NCBI GenBank assembly: GCA_002419285.1
Contig: DIFU01000142.1
Location: 35,430 to 49,222 of the forward strand
DNA length: 13,793 bases
Source: Prolixibacteraceae bacterium UBA5740
Lineage (GTDB): Bacteria; Bacteroidota; Bacteroidia; Bacteroidales; Prolixibacteraceae
Reading direction: 5' to 3'
How positions within the stretch are numbered: position 1 is the stretch's first letter; every line of letters begins with the position of its first letter. Positions 8,153 through 13,793 of this stretch are shown here, piece by piece. A program made the translations under genes and the position numbers. Below the pieces are notes generated by a model. It did not search any database. It was given only the letters and a program-made list of their open reading frames with translations, and was not told the DNA's origin.

Positions 8153-8761
8153 GTGGCAATCAAATTTCAATATAACAAAACTTCTTTGCAGGGACTTGAT
8201 AAGCAGCTGAAAGTCAGGGAACGGGCTCTTCCAACCCTGAAGAATAAAGAGTCTGCACTTCGAATGGAGGTTAGAAAGGCCAAAGATAAAGCGGGGGAGC
8301 TTGAGAAGGAATATAATCAGCAGATTAGTTCCTATGATAAGATTTCCAGACTTTGGGGAGAATTTGACCAAAGTGTGATTCGTATTAATAATGTTGAACT
8401 GAGCTCTAAGAAGATAGCTGGGGTATTTACCCCGGTTTTGGAAAGCATTGACTTTGAAATTAAAGTGGACAACCTTTTTGCAATGCCAGTCTGGTTTGTT
8501 GATGGACTGCACATCATTAAGAAGGTGGCCGAGATTGCTATAGAGAGGGAAGTTTACTTGCGTAAAATGGAGCTGCTTGATTTTGCAAGAAAGAAAACTA
8601 CCCAGAAAGTAAACTTGTATGAGAAAGTCCAGATTCCGGGATTTCAGGATGCAATAAGAAAGATCAAACGATTCCTTGAAGATGAAGACAATCTTTCCAA
8701 ATCGGCACAAAAAATTGTCAAAGACAGGCAGCAAAAGCTAAAACAGGAGGCTGAAGTATGA
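8153..8761 (+). CDS. atpD: V-type ATPase subunit D (central shaft)
   Basis: The 202-residue protein opens with MAIKFQYNKTSLQGLDKQLKVR, the conserved start of subunit D, and forms the long antiparallel coiled coil that turns inside the A3B3 head. Helical, charged N- and C-terminal arms (about 8-75 and 125-200) flank a short central region. The start is GTG at 8153: an in-frame TAA at 8138-8140 lies only four codons upstream and no ATG lies between, so the GTG start is secure. An agggag stretch at 8124-8129 is too distant to be its ribosome binding site. Subunit F, the usual partner of D in the shaft, is not encoded nearby. The stop overlaps the subunit I start by four bases (ATGA). Also called ntpD. 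Confidence 0.93.
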   Translation: MAIKFQYNKTSLQGLDKQLKVRERALPTLKNKESALRMEVRKAKDKAGELEKEYNQQISSYDKISRLWGEFDQSVIRINNVELSSKKIAGVFTPVLESIDFEIKVDNLFAMPVWFVDGLHIIKKVAEIAIEREVYLRKMELLDFARKKTTQKVNLYEKVQIPGFQDAIRKIKRFLEDEDNLSKSAQKIVKDRQQKLKQEAEV

Positions 8762-10584
8762 TTGTTCCTATGTATAAATACTCGTTTCTGGTATATCATG
8801 CTGGCTATAGCGATTTCCTGAAAGAGATTCGTAGGATTGGCGTGGTTCATATTAACCAGAAAAACTTTGAACCTACTCATGAAATGCAGGAACTTTTCAG
8901 GCATATCAGTGATGTAGACAGGGTCCTGAAAAAAATGGAATGGCTGACACCTGAGGAAACTCCCTCAAGGCCGGCATGTAGTTCGGGTGAAAAGGTTTAT
9001 CACCGTATCAGGGATATCGAAAAGGAACTGGAACATAACCACCATCTTCAGGTGCATTATGAGAAGGAAGTACGACAGATGATCCCGTGGGGTGATTTCA
9101 ATTGGGAAACAGTGGAAAACCTGAAGCAGAAAGGTTTGAGCATTCGGTTTTATAACTGTCCGGTCAAGAAATACCAACCTGAGTGGGAGGAAAAGTATTA
9201 CTTGCAAACGATTGGTGACCTTGATGGATACCGGTATTTTGTCAAGCTTGAAAAGGATGCCCCGGAAATTAGTGGAACTTCTGAAATTCATGGAGCTGAC
9301 GAACTAAATCTTCCATCCCGGTCACTCAGCCAGATTCGGAGTGAAATAAAGAATTTACAGGAGAAAGCAAGGGCGTTGGATCATGAACTGCATCAGATGG
9401 CATTTCATTGTAAACCTCTGCTAACTGACTACCTTAACCAACTGCAACAGAGTTTGGCCGAGAAAAATGCCTTGCTGCAGACAACAGGTGAGGTAGAAGG
9501 AAAGGTGCAATTCCTTGAAGGTTGGGTCCCGGAAACAAAACGGGAGGCATTGGATAACTACCTGGAAGAAGAAAAGATTCTTTATGTATCATCCAAGCCT
9601 GAAGAAGAGGACAAAGTTCCCATATTGCTGAAAAACAATCGGTTTGCCCGACTATATGAGGTGATTGGACAACTATATGACCTGCCCGTCCACAATGAGT
9701 TGGATCTGGTGCCATTTTTTGCCCCCTTTTATATGATGTTTTTTGGATTTTCATTGGGGGATGCCGGTTATGGACTTTTTATAGTTTTGATGGCCACCAT
9801 TGCCAAACGCAAAAAGCCACAGCTAAGTTCGATAATGAGTTTGGCTCAATGGCTGGGATTGTCAACCGTAATTTTCGGTGCCCTTACCGGAACTTTTTTT
9901 GGAATCAACCTGATTGAAGCTGATATTCCATGGCTTGAAAATTTCAAGAAGTACATGATTACCACTGATCAGTTATTTAACCTGGCTATTGGTGTAGGGG
10001 TCGTCCAAATACTTTTCGGCATGGTCCTGAAAGTAGTAAATATCAGTATTACCAGAGGTTTCATGTATTCATTGTCAACTATTGGATGGTTGATCCTGAT
10101 TATCGGGTCGGGTGGAGTATACGGATTAAAATCGATTGATGCCATCACTCCGGAGGTAGGTACCCTCATACAGTACATCGTACTGGGTGTTTCAGGAATT
10201 TTCATACTACTTTTAAATCATCCCAAAAGGAATGTCTTTATCAATTTTGGGGCAGGCCTGTGGGATGTTTATGGTATGACTACCGGTTTGCTCGGCGATC
10301 TTCTATCGTATATCCGTTTGTTTGCCCTGGGTGTGTCGAGTGCCATCCTTGGTTTGGTTTTTAACAGCATGGCCTTGAGTATGAAACCTGATCATGTGAT
10401 TTTTGGGCCTATTGTAATGATACTTATCCTTGTGATTGGACACAGCATCACGATTTTCATGTCATCACTCGGGGCATTTGTTCACCCTATCCGTCTCACA
10501 TTTGTTGAGTTTTATAAAAATGCCGGTTTTGTCGGTGGAGGGAAAGCCTATTCTCCATTTGCTGAACCAGCCTCAAAATCTTGA
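8758..10584 (+). CDS. atpI: V-type ATPase membrane subunit I (a subunit)
   Basis: The 608-residue protein has a soluble N-terminal half (1 to about 310) with long helical arms and two small alpha/beta domains, which forms the collar that holds the peripheral stalk. The C-terminal half has about seven or eight membrane helices (about 318-585) that form the ion half-channels. The essential arginine is R520 in SYIRLFALG, facing the glutamate of the K ring. Other signatures are GDAGYGL (334-340) and the closing HPIRLTFVEFYKNAGFVGGG (576-595). Ion passage between this subunit and the K ring drives or is driven by rotation. It overlaps atpD by four bases and is followed after 34 nt by atpK. Also called ntpI; unrelated to AtpI of F-type operons. 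Confidence 0.95.
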   Translation: MIVPMYKYSFLVYHAGYSDFLKEIRRIGVVHINQKNFEPTHEMQELFRHISDVDRVLKKMEWLTPEETPSRPACSSGEKVYHRIRDIEKELEHNHHLQVHYEKEVRQMIPWGDFNWETVENLKQKGLSIRFYNCPVKKYQPEWEEKYYLQTIGDLDGYRYFVKLEKDAPEISGTSEIHGADELNLPSRSLSQIRSEIKNLQEKARALDHELHQMAFHCKPLLTDYLNQLQQSLAEKNALLQTTGEVEGKVQFLEGWVPETKREALDNYLEEEKILYVSSKPEEEDKVPILLKNNRFARLYEVIGQLYDLPVHNELDLVPFFAPFYMMFFGFSLGDAGYGLFIVLMATIAKRKKPQLSSIMSLAQWLGLSTVIFGALTGTFFGINLIEADIPWLENFKKYMITTDQLFNLAIGVGVVQILFGMVLKVVNISITRGFMYSLSTIGWLILIIGSGGVYGLKSIDAITPEVGTLIQYIVLGVSGIFILLLNHPKRNVFINFGAGLWDVYGMTTGLLGDLLSYIRLFALGVSSAILGLVFNSMALSMKPDHVIFGPIVMILILVIGHSITIFMSSLGAFVHPIRLTFVEFYKNAGFVGGGKAYSPFAEPASKS

Positions 10585-10618
10585 AATAAATTGTAATAAC
10601 GTTTAAAATAAATCAAAA

Positions 10619-11074
10619 ATGGAACCTATTGTTTTCGCTTACATCGGAATTGGCATTATGGTCGGCCTTGCAGGGGTAGGTAGTGCTTTTGGTACAACAA
10701 TCGCGGGAAATGCGGCTGTTGGTGCCATGAAAAAGAATTCAGAAGCGTTTGGCAGCTTTATAATGCTAACTGCACTTCCCGGAAGCCAGGGTCTTTATGG
10801 TTTTGCCGGATACTTCCTCCTGAACAGTTTTGGACTTTTAATGCCCGACATCGGATGGAGTAAGGCTGCAGCTGTTTTTGGGGCAGGTTTGGCGCTCGGT
10901 CTCGTTGGTCTTTTATCTGCCATTCGTCAGGGACAGGTTTGTGCCAATGGTATTGCTGCAATCGGTTCGGGCCACGATGTTGCAGGTAAGACTTTGATCT
11001 TGGCTGTATTCCCCGAATTGTATGCCATTATTGCACTCGCTTCTACTTTCCTTATTGGGAGCGCTGTTGCGTAA
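10619..11074 (+). CDS. atpK: V-type ATPase proteolipid subunit K (rotor ring), Na+-type ligand set
   Basis: The 151-residue protein consists of two fused helical hairpins (four membrane helices), the size of 16-kDa V-type proteolipids rather than the 8-kDa F-type c. Each half has a glycine-rich helix (GIGIMVGLAGVGSAFG, 10-25; FGAGLALGLVGLL, 87-99). The ion-binding glutamate is E133 in AVFPELYAI in helix 4; helix 2 has no carboxylate and reads LPGSQGLYGF, as in bacterial K subunits. Aligned by eye with E. hirae NtpK, L53, S56, Q57, Q104 and E133 match its Na+ ligands L61, T64, Q65, Q110 and E139, with Y60 matching Y68. Na+ coupling is thus predicted. This is the last gene of the operon; the terminator starts 103 nt later. 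Also called ntpK. Confidence 0.95.
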   Translation: MEPIVFAYIGIGIMVGLAGVGSAFGTTIAGNAAVGAMKKNSEAFGSFIMLTALPGSQGLYGFAGYFLLNSFGLLMPDIGWSKAAAVFGAGLALGLVGLLSAIRQGQVCANGIAAIGSGHDVAGKTLILAVFPELYAIIALASTFLIGSAVA

Positions 11075-11085
11075 CCAAATTTGGT
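11074..11085. repeat. 12-bp perfect palindrome at the atpK stop codon
   Basis: accaaatttggt is a perfect palindrome starting at the last base of the atpK stop codon. It has no loop, so it makes a poor RNA hairpin, and there is no T-tract. It may be a DNA-binding site or chance. Confidence 0.25.
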
Positions 11086-11176
11086 ATAAAGTGAAGCCTG
11101 GTTGCAGGGCCTGATTTATGCTTCCGCAGCGATAGTCAAGGCTTTAAACTGCCATGTCAGCCAACTTTAAAGGAAC

Positions 11177-11213
11177 AAGGTCAGCATGCGTTAATTCGTC
11201 TGCTGACCTTTTT
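11177..11213 (+). terminator. Intrinsic terminator of the V-ATPase operon
   Basis: aaggtcagca (11177-11186) pairs perfectly over 10 bp with tgctgacctt (11201-11210) around a 14-nt loop, and the run of five T at 11209-11213 follows on the plus strand. Its T-run overlaps the last codon of the convergent mnmA gene (stop at 11214-11212). On the minus strand the hairpin is followed only by gttccttt, so it is at best a weak terminator for mnmA. Confidence 0.85.
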
Positions 11214-12390
11214 ATGAGATGACTCCTGATCCGATAAGCTCATCCCCACTATACCAGGCGGCAAACTGCCCGGGAGTGATTCCACGTTGTTCATTCTCGA
11301 AAATGATCCAAGCGCCATCTGTCTTCATGTATATAGTGGCTTTTTCCAGAGGTTGGCGGTACCGGATCCGAAAATCGTATAACCGTTGATCTCCCCGACT
11401 CATTTTTAAATCCTGCCTGATCCAGTGCAAATCTGAATTTTGGATGAACAGTCCACGTCGATATAAGCCGGGATGGTTTTGTCCCTCTCCCACATAGATA
11501 ATGTTTCGATGTACATCAGTCCCAATTACAAAGAGCGGTTCAACATACCCTCCGATATTCAGTCCCTTCCTTTGACCAATGGTGAAGAAATGGGCTCCAT
11601 GGTGCTCTCCGATAATTTTACCGTGCCAGGGTTTCAGTGGATAGGCAAAACAAAGTTTACTGAAATTGTCTTCTGTGATCTCAATGTTTTTCTTCCGGTG
11701 TAGGAATGAGGCAGGGATCTCAATAACATTTCCGATTTTGGCTGTAAGTTGTTGCTGAAGGAAAGTGGGGAGATCGACCTTTCCAACAAAACATATTCCT
11801 TGCGAATCTTTGCGTTCAGCGGTGGGCAACGCCTCCCGACGCGCAATTTCACGTACTTCCGGCTTCAGGAGATCTCCAATCGGAAACAACGCTTTTTCAA
11901 GTTGACCCTGATTTAACTGACAGAGAAAATAACTCTGGTCCTTATTGGGGTCTTTTCCGGCAAGTAACTGATAAACGCTCGTGTTGCCGGAGATAAATTC
12001 GGATTTTCGGCAATAATGACCCGTTGCGACAAAATCAGCCCCAAATTTCATGGCTTCATCCATAAAGATATCGAACTTGATTTCCCTGTTGCAAAGGACA
12101 TCAGGGTTGGGCGTTCGCCCGGCCTGATATTCGGCAAACATATAGTCGACAACCCTTTTTTTATAATGTTCGCTCAGATCGACAATATGAAAGGGTATGT
12201 CAAGTTTTTTTGCCACCATGCGTGCAATCAAGGCATCATCCTCCCAGGTGCAGGCACTGGTTAATGCACCTACCCGTTCATGCCAGTTAACCATGAACAG
12301 CCCAATCACCTCGTGCCCCTGCATTTTTAAAAGATATGCAGCCACACTTGAATCAACGCCACCTGAAAGTCCAACAACAACACGAGCCAT
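11212..12390 (-). CDS. mnmA: tRNA-specific 2-thiouridylase MnmA
   Basis: The 392-residue enzyme adds sulfur to uridine 34 of tRNAs for Lys, Glu and Gln, in the cytoplasm. The PP-loop SGGVDSS (9-15) binds ATP for adenylation of the uridine. The catalytic pair is C100 in NPDVLCN and C200 in SQGICFVGK. Other family marks are ATGHY (122-126), PNKDQSYFLCQL (148-159) and FFTIGQRKGLNIGG in the central domain, followed by the C-terminal beta barrel. It is slightly longer than the E. coli enzyme because of an insertion at about 228-262 before the HGAHFFTIGQRKG motif. The ATG at 12390 precedes MARVVVGLSGG, leaving no doubt about the start. It is convergent with the V-ATPase operon and shares the terminator region. 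A promoter candidate lies 77 nt upstream. Confidence 0.97.
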   Translation of the reverse strand: MARVVVGLSGGVDSSVAAYLLKMQGHEVIGLFMVNWHERVGALTSACTWEDDALIARMVAKKLDIPFHIVDLSEHYKKRVVDYMFAEYQAGRTPNPDVLCNREIKFDIFMDEAMKFGADFVATGHYCRKSEFISGNTSVYQLLAGKDPNKDQSYFLCQLNQGQLEKALFPIGDLLKPEVREIARREALPTAERKDSQGICFVGKVDLPTFLQQQLTAKIGNVIEIPASFLHRKKNIEITEDNFSKLCFAYPLKPWHGKIIGEHHGAHFFTIGQRKGLNIGGYVEPLFVIGTDVHRNIIYVGEGQNHPGLYRRGLFIQNSDLHWIRQDLKMSRGDQRLYDFRIRYRQPLEKATIYMKTDGAWIIFENEQRGITPGQFAAWYSGDELIGSGVIS

Positions 12391-12419
12391 TTATATCGTT
12401 TTAATATAATTCGGAATGA

Positions 12420-12450
12420 GCCATTCTGAATGCGAAATTTCCTGAATGGC
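12420..12450 (-). repeat. Inverted repeat in the mnmA 5' UTR
   Basis: gccattc (12420-12426) pairs perfectly with gaatggc (12444-12450) around a 17-nt loop. It lies between the promoter candidate and the mnmA start, so it would be a stem-loop in the 5' UTR or an operator just downstream of the promoter. Its role is unknown. Confidence 0.4.
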
Positions 12451-12466
12451 AATGAATTTCCAACGG

Positions 12467-12498
12467 CAAAATTAGCATATTTCGGATGAAAGGCTAAA
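12467..12498 (-). promoter_or_regulatory. Bacteroidota-type promoter candidate for mnmA
   Basis: On the minus strand the -7 element TAATTTTG (12474 to 12467) matches the Bacteroidota TAnnTTTG consensus exactly. A -33 element TTTA (12498 to 12495), three of four matches to TTTG, lies 20 nt upstream, the expected spacing. Transcription would begin near 12460 and give a 5' UTR of about 70 nt that contains the inverted repeat. Confidence 0.45.
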
Positions 12499-12594
12499 TC
12501 TGAAAAATTGAATGGTTTTTAATTAGCACAGTACTTTTATAATATAGATTCACCTGACCTTTGGTTATTTTTAGGCAAAAGGAGAAAAATTAGA

Positions 12595-13089
12595 CTAATT
12601 CTTGCTTTTGTGCATGGGAATCGTAATACCTAGGAAAGAAGCGGCAAATAAACCGCCAGTGTCCACACCTGCAGGGATCACAAGACTGAAATCGAGTCCG
12701 ATATTCCGGATAATTGTTCTGCCGCCTAATGATATCAAGAGCATTGAGGAGTTACCATCACTCAGAATATAATTTTCAGATATGAAGTACCCCCGCTGAC
12801 TGATCCGGATTAAGGTACTGAAATTAATTACAGGTCGGTCTGTCCAACTTCCGTCAACAAATCCGGAGGCTATCCCAAAACTGACATTCATGTCCCGGCT
12901 ACCAAAGGTTGTGGTTCCATAAAGCAAGCCATAGGAGGTTGAGGTTTCACCCAAAACTGTTCCAATTGATGCTCCTGTACCGAGGTTCCATTTATCCTTC
13001 ATAATCGGGAACGAGAATTTTGGAATAATCCAGACAGGTGTGGCCATTCCATTATTTTTATTGGGGTCTATAGGATTAACACTGAACAA
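12595..13089 (-). CDS. Truncated outer-membrane-type beta protein, probable gene remnant
   Basis: I do not recognise a named family with certainty. The visible 164 residues alternate polar and hydrophobic residues in beta-strand fashion, with glycine turns (VWIIPKFSFPI, LGTGASIGTVLGE, ISLGGRTIIRN, GLDFSLVIPAGVD), ending PMHKSKN. This resembles the C-terminal part of Bacteroidota outer-membrane-like hypothetical proteins whose full versions are longer and have a signal peptide. Here there is none. The frame continues upstream without ATG to a TAG at 13149-13147; the only starts are TTG at 13089 or ATG at 13047, which gives 150 residues. The peroxiredoxin gene begins just beyond, at 13138, leaving no room for the missing N-terminus. 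A 5'-deleted pseudogene is the likeliest reading; a short intact protein is the alternative. Confidence 0.55.
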   Translation of the reverse strand: MFSVNPIDPNKNNGMATPVWIIPKFSFPIMKDKWNLGTGASIGTVLGETSTSYGLLYGTTTFGSRDMNVSFGIASGFVDGSWTDRPVINFSTLIRISQRGYFISENYILSDGNSSMLLISLGGRTIIRNIGLDFSLVIPAGVDTGGLFAASFLGITIPMHKSKN

Positions 13090-13137
13090 AACATAGTGAT
13101 TGACGTAATAGAAATAGTTAAATATTAAATCTTTTCT

Positions 13138-13698
13138 ATGAAAGCGCTATTCGTTTTAACTTCAATTATTTTGGCTTCCTTGGCGACGACTGACCAAACC
13201 GGTCTTAAAAAGGGGGATATCGCTCCCATGTTTTCGGCAAAATCTCATGATGGTTCAGATTGGACTCTTTCAGATTACATTGGGAAGAAAAATGTAATCC
13301 TCTACTTTTATCCGGCTGCCATGACTGGTGGTTGCACGGCACAGGCTTGTAGTTACAGGGACCACATTGCTGATTTGGAAAAATTGGATGCTATTGTTGT
13401 TGGTGTCAGTGGGGACGATCAGGAGGCATTGAGGGTTTTCAGGCAGGCACATAACCTGAATTTTACGCTTTTGTCGGATTTCTCCGGATCCATTGCAGCG
13501 ATGTATGGGGTCCCAACCGGTGATGGAGGCAGCATTTCCAGAGTGGTGGGTGAGCAGGAATTCATTCTGAACCGCGGGGTTACTGCACAGCGTTGGACAT
13601 TTATTATCGGGAAGGATGGGCGGGTAGCCTATATGAATAACCAGGTAGATGCAGCCAATGATTATAAAGCAGTGTTGGAAAACCTGGCAGTGAAGTAA
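13138..13698 (+). CDS. Exported PrxQ/BCP-type peroxiredoxin
   Basis: The 186-residue protein has a signal peptide-like N-terminus (residues 1 to about 18: MKAL, then a hydrophobic stretch) followed by a thioredoxin-fold peroxiredoxin domain (about 23-184). The active site P59-x3-T63-x2-C66 holds the peroxidatic cysteine, with a second cysteine at C71 spaced C-x4-C as in PrxQ/BCP enzymes that form an intramolecular disulfide, and conserved R74 in SYRD. The usual TPGC is TGGC here. It reduces hydrogen peroxide and organic hydroperoxides using thiols supplied by thioredoxin-like partners, likely in the periplasm given the leader. The ATG at 13138 is preceded by AT-rich DNA with no Shine-Dalgarno sequence. 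It is a single gene, divergent from the truncated gene. Confidence 0.92.
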   Translation: MKALFVLTSIILASLATTDQTGLKKGDIAPMFSAKSHDGSDWTLSDYIGKKNVILYFYPAAMTGGCTAQACSYRDHIADLEKLDAIVVGVSGDDQEALRVFRQAHNLNFTLLSDFSGSIAAMYGVPTGDGGSISRVVGEQEFILNRGVTAQRWTFIIGKDGRVAYMNNQVDAANDYKAVLENLAVK

Positions 13699-13748
13699 TG
13701 CCATTCGGATCAGGTTCTGTACTTGAATATATCTTGTAGACAGCTGCC

Positions 13749-13793
13749 ATAGTTATTGTATAGTCGAACACTATACAATAACTATACAATAAC
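13749..13793. repeat. 16-bp perfect inverted repeat running into an 11-bp tandem repeat at the window edge
   Basis: atagttattgtatagt (13749-13764) is the exact reverse complement of actatacaataactat (13770-13785), with a 5-nt spacer cgaac. The right arm also forms a tandem repeat: tatacaataac occurs at 13772-13782 and again at 13783-13793, where the window ends, so more copies may follow. It lies 51 nt after the peroxiredoxin stop. No T-tract is visible, so it is not a canonical terminator. It could be a regulator site for the next gene, a repeat array or a mobile-element end. Confidence 0.7.

Noticed and set aside
8084..8734. 216-codon open frame on the minus strand, antisense to atpD
   Set aside because: It lies over the well-supported subunit D gene, its translation has no domain or motif, and long antisense frames are expected opposite helical, Lys/Glu-rich genes.
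12588..12600. Small palindrome aattagActaatt over the stop of the truncated gene, as a terminator
   Set aside because: It has a one-base centre that cannot form a loop and is AT-rich; it is not a credible terminator.
13270..13704. 144-codon minus-strand frame opposite the peroxiredoxin, considered as the missing N-terminus of the truncated gene
   Set aside because: It ends at 13270, well before the remnant, its translation has no signal peptide or beta-barrel character, and the peroxiredoxin frame with its active site clearly owns this DNA.

Overview
The window reads as a chromosomal segment of a Bacteroidota bacterium, probably an anaerobic Bacteroidales-like lineage. Supporting signs are the Bacteroidota-type V-ATPase gene set with a DUF2764 gene between subunits E and A, start codons mostly without Shine-Dalgarno sequences, a TAnnTTTG-type promoter in front of mnmA, moderate GC, and protein families (serine hydrolase with a DUF3471-like tail, exported PrxQ, CxxCxxCC protein) common in that phylum. 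This assignment is inferred from gene content; no rRNA is present.

Layout. Positions 1-611 hold the 3' part of a hemolysin III/TrhA membrane protein on the plus strand. Positions 664-2858 hold two minus-strand genes: a secreted class-C beta-lactamase-like serine hydrolase and, downstream of it, a CxxCxxCC (YkgJ-type) metal-cluster protein. A 581-nt spacer (2859-3439) has no gene but contains a long inverted repeat enclosing a second one, and a 12-bp direct repeat. Positions 3440-11074 are a seven-gene plus-strand V-type ATPase operon, E - DUF2764 - A - B - D - I - K, ending at a clear intrinsic terminator (11177-11213). That terminator touches the stop codon of the convergent mnmA gene (11212-12390, minus), which makes 2-thiouridine at tRNA position 34. 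mnmA has its own promoter candidate and a 5' UTR inverted repeat. Positions 12595-13089 hold what looks like the C-terminal remnant of an outer-membrane-type beta protein. Positions 13138-13698 encode an exported PrxQ/BCP peroxiredoxin. The window ends in a 16-bp perfect palindrome whose right arm starts an 11-bp tandem repeat that runs off the edge.

How the genes work together. The V-ATPase genes give a catalytic A/B head, central shaft D, peripheral stalk E, membrane subunit I and proteolipid rotor K. No recognisable C, F or G/H subunit is encoded here; DUF2764 takes the C-like slot. The K subunit carries a residue set that matches the Na+ ligands known from Enterococcus hirae NtpK, so the pump is plausibly Na+-coupled. 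The other genes look like independent housekeeping or stress functions. I see no defence system, CRISPR array, transposase, tRNA or rRNA. The most notable signals are the reduced V-ATPase gene set, the predicted Na+ site, and the structured non-coding DNA upstream of the operon and at the right edge.
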